A stretch of DNA of 64,000 nucleotides from an uncultured Polaribacter sp. GTDB taxonomy: Bacteria > Bacteroidota > Bacteroidia > Flavobacteriales > Flavobacteriaceae. Every line of letters starts with the position of its first letter. Position 1 is the first letter of the stretch. The position numbers were made by a program, and so were the translations under genes. The notes beneath the pieces are model-generated. The model did no database searches. It saw only the letters and a list, made by a program, of their open reading frames with translations, and was not told the origin of the DNA. Positions 50,642 through 58,230 of the stretch are shown in pieces. The stretch covers positions 360,050 through 424,049 of the forward strand of contig NZ_CANNFH010000004.1 in the NCBI RefSeq assembly GCF_947503875.1, in the 5' to 3' direction.

Positions 50642-51424
50642 ATGGATTTTGAGAATATAATCGTAGAACAAGAAAATGGTTTAGCAAAAATTATAATAAA
50701 TAGACCAAAAAAACTAAATGCTTTAAATAAAGCAACAATACAAGAATTACATTCCGCTTTTGATGCTTTAGAAACAGATGAAAAAGTAAAAGTTATTGTA
50801 TTAATAGGTAGTGGAGAAAAAGCCTTTGTAGCAGGAGCAGATATAGCTGAATTTGCACATTTTAGCGAAAAAGAAGGGGCAAGTTTGGCTAAAAAAGGAC
50901 AAGAAATACTATTTGATTTTGTAGAAAATTTAGCAACCCCAGTAATTGCTGCCATAAACGGTTTTGCTTTAGGTGGTGGTTTAGAGTTAGCCATGGCCTG
51001 TCATTTTAGAATTGCATCAGACAATGCAAAAATGGGTTTACCAGAAGTTTCTTTAGGTGTAATACCAGGTTATGGAGGTACACAACGTTTGCCACAGCTA
51101 GTTGGAAAAGGCAAAGCTATGGAAATGATTATGACAGCAGGTATGATTACCGCAGAAGAAGCAAAACAATTTGGTTTGGTAAATTATGTGGTAACATTAG
51201 AAGAGTTAATGCCTTTGGCAGAAAAATTGGCTGGTAAAATAATACGCAACTCTTCTATTGCAATTAGTGCCGCAATAGTTGCAATTAATGCAGGTTTTGT
51301 AGACGGTGTAAATGGTTATAAAATAGAAATTAATGCATTTGGTAATAGTTTTAGTACAGCAGATTTTAAAGAAGGTACCACAGCATTCCTAGAGAAAAGG
51401 AAACCAAAGTTTCTTGGGAGTTAA
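50642..51424 (+). CDS. Enoyl-CoA hydratase/crotonase family protein
   Basis: The 260-aa protein has the crotonase signatures: the oxyanion-hole segment KAFVAGADIAEF (60-71), NGFALGGGLELAMACH (106-121) with catalytic E115, and GLPEVSLGVIPGYGGTQRL (132-150) with the second catalytic E135. Both glutamates present suggest true 2-enoyl-CoA hydratase activity in fatty-acid or amino-acid degradation. It starts 61 bp after the kinase. The 3' half of this gene has been duplicated downstream, where the copy has decayed. Confidence 0.94.
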   Translation: MDFENIIVEQENGLAKIIINRPKKLNALNKATIQELHSAFDALETDEKVKVIVLIGSGEKAFVAGADIAEFAHFSEKEGASLAKKGQEILFDFVENLATPVIAAINGFALGGGLELAMACHFRIASDNAKMGLPEVSLGVIPGYGGTQRLPQLVGKGKAMEMIMTAGMITAEEAKQFGLVNYVVTLEELMPLAEKLAGKIIRNSSIAISAAIVAINAGFVDGVNGYKIEINAFGNSFSTADFKEGTTAFLEKRKPKFLGS

Positions 51425-51445
51425 AAGTTAAAAACAATATCAACT

Positions 51446-51476
51446 AAAAAAAGAGCCTATTAAAGGCTCTTTTTTA
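51446..51476. terminator. Bidirectional terminator after the crotonase
   Basis: AAAAAAAGAGCCT and AGGCTCTTTTTT flank a short loop between convergent genes. A copy occurs at 52650-52678. Confidence 0.85.
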
Positions 51477-51502
51477 GTAGTAAATGATATGAAATAATTT
51501 AA

Positions 51503-52093
51503 TTAAATAGTAAAGTTTTTAGTATAAGTTCTGTTATCTGTTTTTATAATAACAGTGTATTCTCCGCTTTTGTCTTCAGATAGTTTGTAAATTCTATTCA
51601 AAATTTTACTTTCATCTTCTACAGTTTCGTTAACAATTACTTCGTCTTTGTAAAATAGTTTCACTTTTAGCGGCTCTTTATTAAAATCTATTTTAGAAAT
51701 TAATACCAAGTCATTTTCTGTTCTAATAACAGGTTTAAAAACTGTTTTTTCATTCTCAAAGGTTACATTACCTTTATTTACAGTAAAATATTTAACCATT
51801 ATTTTACTATCTTTTTCTAACTCTGCGCTGTAATTTCCTTCTTCTAGATTAGATAGATCAAGGGTTTTGGCAAAAGTTCCGTTTTGTTTTATTTTTAAAG
51901 TATAGACAGTAGTGTATTTATTATTTTTTATAGACAATACATGTCCTTTTTTAACTTCTTTAAAGGCAACTGTTACTTTGTTGGCAGCAGTAGTATTCTT
52001 TTTTTCTGTTCCGTAAGTAATTAATGTTCCAAACATTAAAGCTACTAATAAATAATTTTTTGCTAGTGTTTTCATAATTTTTGTTTTTATCAT
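51503..52093 (-). CDS. Secreted protein of unknown function, paralogue 1
   Basis: The 196-aa protein has a signal peptide (MKTLAKNYLLVALMFGTLIT, from the second Met) and a beta-rich mature part (KKGHVLSIKN, YTLKIKQNGTFAKTLDLSNL, EEGNYSAELEKDS) ending SGEYTVIIKTDNRTYTKNFTI. This resembles a short Ig-like/FN3-type sandwich, close in style to DUF3244 or type IX sorting modules, but without a catalytic domain. It is a near-duplicate of the gene 1206 bp away. The alternative start at 52075 lacks the MIKTKI prefix. Function unknown. Confidence 0.8.
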   Translation of the reverse strand: MIKTKIMKTLAKNYLLVALMFGTLITYGTEKKNTTAANKVTVAFKEVKKGHVLSIKNNKYTTVYTLKIKQNGTFAKTLDLSNLEEGNYSAELEKDSKIMVKYFTVNKGNVTFENEKTVFKPVIRTENDLVLISKIDFNKEPLKVKLFYKDEVIVNETVEDESKILNRIYKLSEDKSGEYTVIIKTDNRTYTKNFTI

Positions 52094-52114
52094 TGTTAGC
52101 GATTATCAACACTA

Positions 52115-52122
52115 CAAATTTA
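52115..52122 (-). promoter_or_regulatory. -7 promoter element of paralogue 1
   Basis: Minus-strand TAAATTTG, 21 bp before the first ATG. The following leader GTGTTGATAATCGCTA is shared with paralogue 2. Confidence 0.55.
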
Positions 52123-52225
52123 CGGCAGAACTAGATTGCTAAAAACATTAGAATTGCTTAATATATATTCTATTTTACCTGTTATTTAATTATTAACACT
52201 ATATAGGGTTAATATAGAACACAAT

Positions 52226-52626
52226 ATTGTAAATTTGGCAACATCAGTTATTGCTGCTATAAACGGTTTTGATTTAGCATTAGGGATGGCTTGCCTTTTT
52301 TAGAATAACATTAGACAATGTAAAAATGGTTTTAATAGAAGTTTTTTAGGTGTTATAAATGTTTATTGAAGCACACAACGTTTGCCGCAGTTAGTTGGAA
52401 AAGGACAAAGCAGTGGAAATGATTATGACAGTGGTTAATATTACTGCAAAAGAAGTAAAATAATTTGTTTGTAAATCATGTGATAACATGAGAAGAGGTA
52501 TTGCCTTTAGCAGAAAAATTAGTGGATTAAATAATACACAATTCTTTTATTGTAACTAATTCAGATTATAAGAAAAGTACAACAGTGTTCGTAAAGAAAT
52601 GGAATTCAAAGTTTCTGAGAAATTAA
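52226..52626 (+). pseudogene. Decayed duplicate of the 3' half of the crotonase gene
   Basis: Segments match the intact gene in order: GTTATTGCTGCTATAAACGG, then ACACAACGTTTGCCGCAG, then AGTTGGAAAAGGACAAAGC, GTGGAAATGATTATGACAG and TTGCCTTTAGCAGAAAAATT. There are many stops, indels and a net loss of about 100 bp. It corresponds to roughly 50921-51424 of the functional gene. It has no start and cannot be expressed as an enzyme. It is one arm of the tandem duplication that also produced the two secreted paralogues. Confidence 0.9.
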
Positions 52627-52649
52627 AGGTTAAAAAGAATATAAGCAAA

Positions 52650-52678
52650 AAAAAAGAGCCTACTGTAGGCTCTTTTTT
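52650..52678. terminator. Bidirectional terminator, duplicated copy
   Basis: AAAAAGAGCCTA-ctg-TAGGCTCTTTTT is a perfect 12-bp stem, the copy of the terminator at 51446-51476. It now serves the second secreted paralogue. Confidence 0.85.
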
Positions 52679-52708
52679 TAGTAATAAAAAATTAGGAAAT
52701 AATTTAAA

Positions 52709-53299
52709 TTAAATAGTAAAGTTTTTAGTAAAAGTTCTGTGATCTGTTTTTATAATAACAGTGTATTCCCCACTTTTATCTTTAGATAACTTATAAACTC
52801 TATTTAGTATTTTACTTTCATCTTCTACAGTTTCGTTAACTATTACTTCGTTTTGATAAAATAATTTCACTTTTAACGGCTCTTTATTAAATTCTAATTT
52901 AGATATTAATACTAAATCATTTTCTTTTCTAATAACAGGTTTAAAAACTGTTTTTTCATTCTCAAAAGTTACAGTACCTTTATTTACAGTAAAGTATTTA
53001 ACAATTATCTTGCTGTCTTTTTCTAATTCTGTACTGTAATTACCTTCTTTTAGGTTAGATAGGTCAAGGGTTTTTGTAAAATTTCCGTTTTGATCTATTT
53101 TTAGACTATAAATAGTTATGTATTCATTATTTTTTATAGACAATACATGTCCTTTCTTAACTTCTTTATATGCTACTGTTACTTTATTAGCGCTAGTAGT
53201 ATTTGTCTTTTCATTTCCGTAAGTAATTAATGTTCCCAACATTAAAGCTACTAATAAATAATTTTTTGCTAGTGTTTTCATCTTTTTTGTTTTTATCAT
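52709..53299 (-). CDS. Secreted protein of unknown function, paralogue 2
   Basis: This 196-aa protein aligns without gaps to paralogue 1 and is identical in length, differing at scattered positions (for example NKYTTVYTLKIKQNGTFAK versus NEYITIYSLKIDQNGNFTK). The signal peptide and the C-terminus (YTVIIKTDHRTFTKNFTI) are conserved. The frame has been kept while the neighbouring crotonase copy decayed, which suggests selection for both copies. Upstream sequences including the -7 element are also shared. Confidence 0.8.
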   Translation of the reverse strand: MIKTKKMKTLAKNYLLVALMLGTLITYGNEKTNTTSANKVTVAYKEVKKGHVLSIKNNEYITIYSLKIDQNGNFTKTLDLSNLKEGNYSTELEKDSKIIVKYFTVNKGTVTFENEKTVFKPVIRKENDLVLISKLEFNKEPLKVKLFYQNEVIVNETVEDESKILNRVYKLSKDKSGEYTVIIKTDHRTFTKNFTI

Positions 53300-53320
53300 T
53301 GATAGCGATTATCAACACTG

Positions 53321-53328
53321 CAAAGTTA
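53321..53328 (-). promoter_or_regulatory. -7 promoter element of paralogue 2
   Basis: Minus-strand TAACTTTG, at the same distance from the gene as in paralogue 1, followed by the shared leader GTGTTGATAATCGCTA. Confidence 0.55.
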
Positions 53329-53490
53329 TAGCAGAACTAAATTCCTGAAAACATTAGAATTGGCTATTATATATTCTATTTTATCTGTTATTTAAACGTT
53401 AACCTAATGTTAAGTTAATATAGTATATAATGTTGCAAATTTTATAACAATAATTAAATATTTCTGTGTAATTTTGTAACTTTAAATAGA

Positions 53491-54363
53491 ATGATGAAAA
53501 CAAAAGCAACATTAAAAAAAATAACACCAAGTTTTGGTAGTTCTTTATTAGTTAAAAAACATGTACAATTCTTAAAGCAAAATAAGGCTTTCTGGCATTT
53601 TCATCCAGAAATAGAAATTGTATACGTAAACAAAGGGCAAGGAAAAAGACATATTGGCAATCATATAGGCTATTTTAATAACAGTCAGTTAATATTAATA
53701 GGGTCTAATTTACCTCACATGGGGTTTATAGACCGTTTAACAACCAATGGCTCTGAAACTTTAATACAATTTAAACCTGATTTTTTAGGATCAGATTTTT
53801 TTAAGATTCCAGAAATGCAAGCAATAGAGCAGTTGTTTGAGAGAGCTAAAAACGGAATTCGTTTTAATATTGAGATTAAAAAGAGGATTGGCGCAAAGAT
53901 AGAAGAGTTAGCAGAGTTAGAAGGACCAACACAAATTATTGCCTTTTTAGATATTTTAAAAGATTTGGCTTTAACCAATGATTATACGATTTTAAATGCT
54001 AATGGTTTTACTTTAGAAACGCAACCACAAGACAATCAAAAAATAGATATCGTTTTTAAACATATTAATGAAAATTTTAAAAGATCTATTCCATTAGAGG
54101 AAATTGCAGAGTTGGTAAGCATGACAGTGCCTGCTTTTTGTAGATTTTTTAAAAAAACGACTTCTAAAACGTTTACAAAATTAGTAAATGAATATCGGGT
54201 TGTGCATGCAACTAAATTACTTTCAGAGAGTAATATGAGTATTACAGATGTTTCTTTTGAATGTGGTTTTAATAATTTTTCTCACTTTAACAAATTATTT
54301 AAAGAGTTTACGGGTAAGCCAGCTTCTAAATATAGAGGTGAAAGATTAAACTTAATTCAATAA
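53491..54363 (+). CDS. AraC family transcriptional regulator
   Basis: The 290-aa protein has an N-terminal cupin-type sensor domain (FWHFHPEIEIVYVNKGQGKR, NSQLILIGSNLPHMG). A C-terminal double HTH at about 185-285 follows (SIPLEEIAELVSMTVPAFCR, FFKKTTSKTFTKLVNEYRV, ATKLLSESNMSITDVSFECG, FNNFSHFNKLFKEFTGKPAS). The 'WHFHPEIEL' type of cupin occurs in regulators of sugar uptake and catabolism. No target gene is obvious. A TAACTTTA sequence 6 bp before the ATG could be its -7 element. Confidence 0.93.
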   Translation: MMKTKATLKKITPSFGSSLLVKKHVQFLKQNKAFWHFHPEIEIVYVNKGQGKRHIGNHIGYFNNSQLILIGSNLPHMGFIDRLTTNGSETLIQFKPDFLGSDFFKIPEMQAIEQLFERAKNGIRFNIEIKKRIGAKIEELAELEGPTQIIAFLDILKDLALTNDYTILNANGFTLETQPQDNQKIDIVFKHINENFKRSIPLEEIAELVSMTVPAFCRFFKKTTSKTFTKLVNEYRVVHATKLLSESNMSITDVSFECGFNNFSHFNKLFKEFTGKPASKYRGERLNLIQ

Positions 54364-54586
54364 AAGTTTAGAGGTTGTTAATAATTTATAATGGCTGTAT
54401 TGTTCTAGTAAATAGTATTAAATCAAAAAAAAAACAATAAAATAGATTTTAAGGCAAATTTAAGCCATGTTTTTATCATATTCCTTAGAAATACTAGTCT
54501 TAAAATTTAAAATAGCTTAAAACAAAAGTATTTTATTATTTTTTATAATATATAACTATAGTAAATAAAAATAATATAGTTTTTTA

Positions 54587-55243
54587 TTATTTAACACCAT
54601 TCCATTCATCATAAAACTGTTTAAGGTAATTCTCCATAAATTCATGTCTATTTTTAGCAATTTGTTTACCAGTTTTGGTATTCATTTTATCTTTTAATAA
54701 AAGTAATTTTTCATAAAAATGATTTATTGTAGGAGCTGTAGAGTTTTTGAGCTCGGCTTTAGTCATATTTAAATTAGGTAAAATTGCTGGGTCGTATAAA
54801 GCCCTGTTTTTAAATCCTCCATAATTAAAACAACGGGCAATACCTATAGCACCTATAGCGTCTAACCTATCTGCATCTTGTACAATATCTAACTCTTTAG
54901 ATGTAAATGTTTTAGTGCTATTTAAAGAGTTTTTAAAAGATAAATATTTTATAATATTTACAATGTGTACGCCAATCTTTTTTGGTACTTGCTGCTCAAT
55001 TAAAAATGCTGTTGCCTTTTTTGGGCCTAATTTTTCATCACCATTATTAAATTTAGGATCTGCAATATCATGCAAAAGTGCCGCTAAAGAAACCACAAAA
55101 ACATCTGTTTTTTCGTCTTTAGAGATTAGCAATGCATTCTTAAAAACACGCTCAACGTGAAACCAATCATGTCCACCTTCAGCATTTGCTAGTTCTTTTT
55201 TTACGAATGCAATGGCGTTTTGTATGATCTTATTTTTATCCAT
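54587..55243 (-). CDS. HD-domain phosphohydrolase
   Basis: The 218-aa protein has the HD pattern: H25 in EGGHDWFHVERV, H58-D59 in ALLHDIAD, and a downstream Asp in VQDADRLDAIGAIGIAR. It resembles the YedJ-like group of small HD hydrolases with 'DADRLDAIGA(I)GIAR', whose substrates are mostly unknown. Its 3' neighbour is the AraC gene (convergent); the AT-rich 223-bp spacer 54364-54586 has no visible feature. Confidence 0.88.
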   Translation of the reverse strand: MDKNKIIQNAIAFVKKELANAEGGHDWFHVERVFKNALLISKDEKTDVFVVSLAALLHDIADPKFNNGDEKLGPKKATAFLIEQQVPKKIGVHIVNIIKYLSFKNSLNSTKTFTSKELDIVQDADRLDAIGAIGIARCFNYGGFKNRALYDPAILPNLNMTKAELKNSTAPTINHFYEKLLLLKDKMNTKTGKQIAKNRHEFMENYLKQFYDEWNGVK

Positions 55244-55378
55244 AATTTCGGTTTAATTGGTGTGTTTTAAAGGTAGAAGTATTTTTAAAATTTGTAACCA
55301 ATTGGTGTTGATTAAAATATAATTACCAAAGTCACTAGACATTTAATTTTTAAATAAATAAGCCTTAAAAATGGAACT

Positions 55379-55612
55379 TTAACTTCTTTTTGCTAGTTCT
55401 TTTTTAATTTTTTTAATATCATAACGCAGTAAAAATACCATTGGTAAAAAGAATAATGGTAAAAAAGAAGTTATAGAAATACCTATATCTATCGTAGAAA
55501 CAACAGCCAAAATTACTAGTAATAAAACTAAAACCAATTGAACAATATATATATTGTTCTGAGATTTCAATTTCTTTAAAAGTTCTTCTTTACTATATGT
55601 AGAAAATGCCAT
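55379..55612 (-). CDS. Small two-helix membrane protein of unknown function
   Basis: The 77-aa product has a hydrophilic N-terminus (MAFSTYSKEELLKKLKSQNN), two hydrophobic segments (about 22-40 and 47-63), and a basic C-terminus (RYDIKKIKKELAKRS). I do not recognise a family. A terminator lies between it and the bacilliredoxin gene upstream, so it would need its own promoter, which I could not identify. Confidence 0.6.
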   Translation of the reverse strand: MAFSTYSKEELLKKLKSQNNIYIVQLVLVLLLVILAVVSTIDIGISITSFLPLFFLPMVFLLRYDIKKIKKELAKRS

Positions 55613-55631
55613 GTTTTTTATGTAAAAATAA

Positions 55632-55661
55632 AAAAATCTGCACTATTTTGTGCAGATTTTT
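55632..55661. terminator. Terminator after the bacilliredoxin gene
   Basis: AAAAATCTGCAC and GTGCAGATTTTT are perfect 12-bp arms with a 6-nt loop, downstream of the minus-strand gene ending at 55750. Confidence 0.85.
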
Positions 55662-55749
55662 GATAATTTCATCCTTAAATGTCCCTGAGTTTACCTTAAA
55701 CAAGTGCGTTTTTAAAAACGTTTTACTAGAGTGCATTTAATTACAAATG

Positions 55750-56160
55750 TTAACAGTACTCATTATAAGCCTGTGCTAAATTTTCTGCAATCATTTGTGC
55801 AGAACGTCCTTCAATATGATGTCTTTCTAGCATGTGCACTAAATTACCATCTTTAAATAATGCCATTGCAGGAGACGATGGAGGAAAAGGTACCATAAAT
55901 TCTCTTGCTTTTTGTGTAGATTCTTTTTCAACACCTGCAAAGACGGTAGCTAAATTATCTGGTGTTTTGTCTGCCCCTAAAGATGCAATTGCACCCGGTC
56001 TTGCAGTACCTGCAGCACAGCCACAAACAGAGTTTACAACTACTAAAGTTGTTCCTTTTTTTGCTATTGTTTTTTCTACGTCTTCACTTGTATATAATGC
56101 TTCAAAACCAGCTTTAATTAACTCGTCGCGCATTGGTTTTACTAATTCTTCTGGGTACAT
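55750..56160 (-). CDS. BrxA/BrxB-type bacilliredoxin
   Basis: The 136-aa protein has a thioredoxin fold with the unusual CGC active site, C46-G47-C48 in VVNSVCGCAAGTARPG. The family (YphP/YqiW) removes bacillithiol from mixed disulfides and, in Bacteroidota, is found with bacillithiol synthesis. Later conserved segments are FMVPFPPSSPAMALFKDG and HMLERHHIEGR. A perfect -7 element lies 22 bp upstream. It is a single-gene unit. Confidence 0.93.
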   Translation of the reverse strand: MYPEELVKPMRDELIKAGFEALYTSEDVEKTIAKKGTTLVVVNSVCGCAAGTARPGAIASLGADKTPDNLATVFAGVEKESTQKAREFMVPFPPSSPAMALFKDGNLVHMLERHHIEGRSAQMIAENLAQAYNEYC

Positions 56161-56182
56161 AATTTAAAATATTTTTATAGTA

Positions 56183-56190
56183 CAAATATA
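56183..56190 (-). promoter_or_regulatory. -7 promoter element of the bacilliredoxin gene
   Basis: Minus-strand TATATTTG, 22 bp upstream of the ATG. The remaining spacer to 56546 is AT-rich, with no feature I can support. Confidence 0.6.
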
Positions 56191-56546
56191 AGCATTAGTT
56201 TCACAAAATTCAACATATATAAAAAGGCTTATTTAAATGAGGATATCAGTAGAATGGATACACTTTTAAGTTGAAAAATTTATTGGTTCTTGGCAATATT
56301 TGCGGTTTATCTTATATTTTTTGAAGGGTACTTCCTTTTATATGAAGAGGATTTAAAGTTTAAATATATTTTTTTACACTTATAGCATAGCTAATTAGTT
56401 GTCTTAGAAAAATAGTAACTACTAGTAATGATCTAGTAATTCTGGTAAGTAACTGCAATGTTGCTTAAAAAACTATTAAGAACTTTGTAAGTTTGCTACA
56501 TTGTAACTATTTTCACAATCAAACTAATAAAATAGGAATATTAAAA

Positions 56547-57305
56547 ATGGGCAATTTTACAAAATGGATAGGTGCAGGGCTAGGTTTTACTTTAGGCGGA
56601 CCAATAGGCGCAGCAATAGGTTTTGCAATTGGTAGTTTTGTAGACGGTTTCTCAGAGAAAGACTTGGTCTTAGAACAGAGTGAATATCAAGAAAAAGAAA
56701 GAACAAGTAACACTAAAGTAAATACGCAGTCTGGAGATTTTGAAATTAGCTTATTAGTCTTAGCATCTATAGTTATAAAAGCAGATGGTAAAATAGATCA
56801 AAAAGAACAGGATTTTGTAAGACAAAAGTTCTTAGAAATGTACGGCAAACAAAGAGCAAATAACGCATTTAAATTGTTTAAAGGTATTGCTAAAAAAAAC
56901 ATTTCTTCGCGTCAAGTTTGTATACAAATTAGAGAGCATATGTCTCATGCTGCACGTTTACAATTGTTGCATTTTTTGTTTGGTATTGCTCATGCATATA
57001 ATTTTGTAACTTCTAAAGAGGTAGAAGAAATAAAAAAAATAGCAGGCTACTTATACATTAATCAAAGAGATTTCGAATCTATAAAAGCAATGTTTTATGA
57101 TGCATCCGAAAATGCTTATAAAATTTTAGAAATAACAAAAACGGCAACTAATGATGAGGTTAAAAAAGCCTACCGAAAAATGGTTAAAAAATACCACCCA
57201 GATAGAGTAATAGATTTGGGCCCTGAACATATAGAGGGCGCTAAGTTAAAATTTCAAAAAGTACAATCTGCATACGAAAAAATTAAAAACGAGCGAGCAA
57301 TGTAA
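56547..57305 (+). CDS. TerB and J-domain protein (DjlA-like)
   Basis: The 252-aa protein begins with a Gly-zipper segment (MGNFTKWIGAGLGFTLGGPI, then GAAIGFAIGSFVDG) that may insert in a membrane. It has a TerB-like helical domain (about 55-175: LLVLASIVIKADGKIDQKEQ) and a C-terminal J domain with the HPD motif (AYKILEITKTATNDEVKKAY, KKYHPDRVID). This is the DjlA-type layout, expected to recruit DnaK to a membrane site. The frame opens at a TTG at 56493; the ATG at 56547 gives the conserved N-terminus and is preferred. Confidence 0.87.
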   Translation: MGNFTKWIGAGLGFTLGGPIGAAIGFAIGSFVDGFSEKDLVLEQSEYQEKERTSNTKVNTQSGDFEISLLVLASIVIKADGKIDQKEQDFVRQKFLEMYGKQRANNAFKLFKGIAKKNISSRQVCIQIREHMSHAARLQLLHFLFGIAHAYNFVTSKEVEEIKKIAGYLYINQRDFESIKAMFYDASENAYKILEITKTATNDEVKKAYRKMVKKYHPDRVIDLGPEHIEGAKLKFQKVQSAYEKIKNERAM

Positions 57306-57899
57306 TTTTGTAAAGCTTTACTATCTTTTTTATTAAAATTTGAAGCTTATTTTACTGATTATTTTATAAATCCTTAAAAATTATATAGCCGTTAATCGCG
57401 GTAGAGGCTAATCTTATAGATTAAGAATAAGGATTTAAGGCAAGTAAAATAAATATAAGTACTATTTTAAAAGTCAATAACTAGCCTAAAAGACTACACT
57501 TTTAACTTATAGAGATAAAAATAAACCAAATACATTGTGGTGATTGCTGCTATGTTTATTACTTTTTAATAATCTATTATTAGATATAAAAATTCCATTA
57601 TTTTGCAGAACAAAAGGCAAGTTGGTTATAAAAAAGTTAATTATATACTTCTTAAAATGGCCGAAGTAAATTAGAATTATTCTCTTATAATACGGTATTT
57701 ATATCTGCGCTAATTTACCCAACTAATAGCCGTTTTTTAATTTTAAACGAACAAGAATAATTGTTGTTTTTCTATTTTGAAAGCTCTTTGTATCTTAACT
57801 TATATTAAAATTTAAATCAATTTTGTTAAAATTATTTTTATTTTTATTTAATTATTTTTTAAAATACTGACATTCAAATACTTAAACTTTAACATTTAT

Positions 57900-57930
57900 T
57901 TTGGTTTTGTTGAAAACTATTTTATCTTTA
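57900..57930 (+). promoter_or_regulatory. Full Bacteroidota promoter of the giant adhesin gene
   Basis: TTTG (57900-57903), exactly 19 bp, then TATCTTTA (57923-57930) matches the TTTG-N19-TAnnTTTR pattern. The start of transcription would be near 57937, leaving a leader of about 290 nt. The other part of the 925-bp spacer (57306-57899) is AT-rich, without genes I can support. It holds one AGAATTATTCT palindrome (57673-57683) with the same core as the feoA operator. Confidence 0.65.
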
Positions 57931-58230
57931 CGCAAAAAAAATCCTCCCTAGACATTATTGGTGTAAGTCTACAAATAAAAGCACCTTAATTTAAACAAAA
58001 ACTATTTAATTACTTTTTTAACGTATTTAGGTTGATGTGACTTTTTTAATTAAAAAGTGTCAAAATCATATACTATCAAATAAAAGATATTTGATTCACA
58101 TTTTTAAATAAATTTTACAAGTGTAAAACGTTTTTTAATATTTGAATTAATTTTTAAAAAAAGTAATTAATTGAATTTTTATTCGACTAGAGGATAAATA
58201 ATTCTAGTATATCGCAAAAAAGGGAGCATT

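Noticed and set aside
57306..57899. A tRNA or known riboswitch in the long spacer before the adhesin
   Set aside because: I found no cloverleaf, no CCA-type acceptor stem and no recognisable conserved riboswitch core; the stretch is simply AT-rich.
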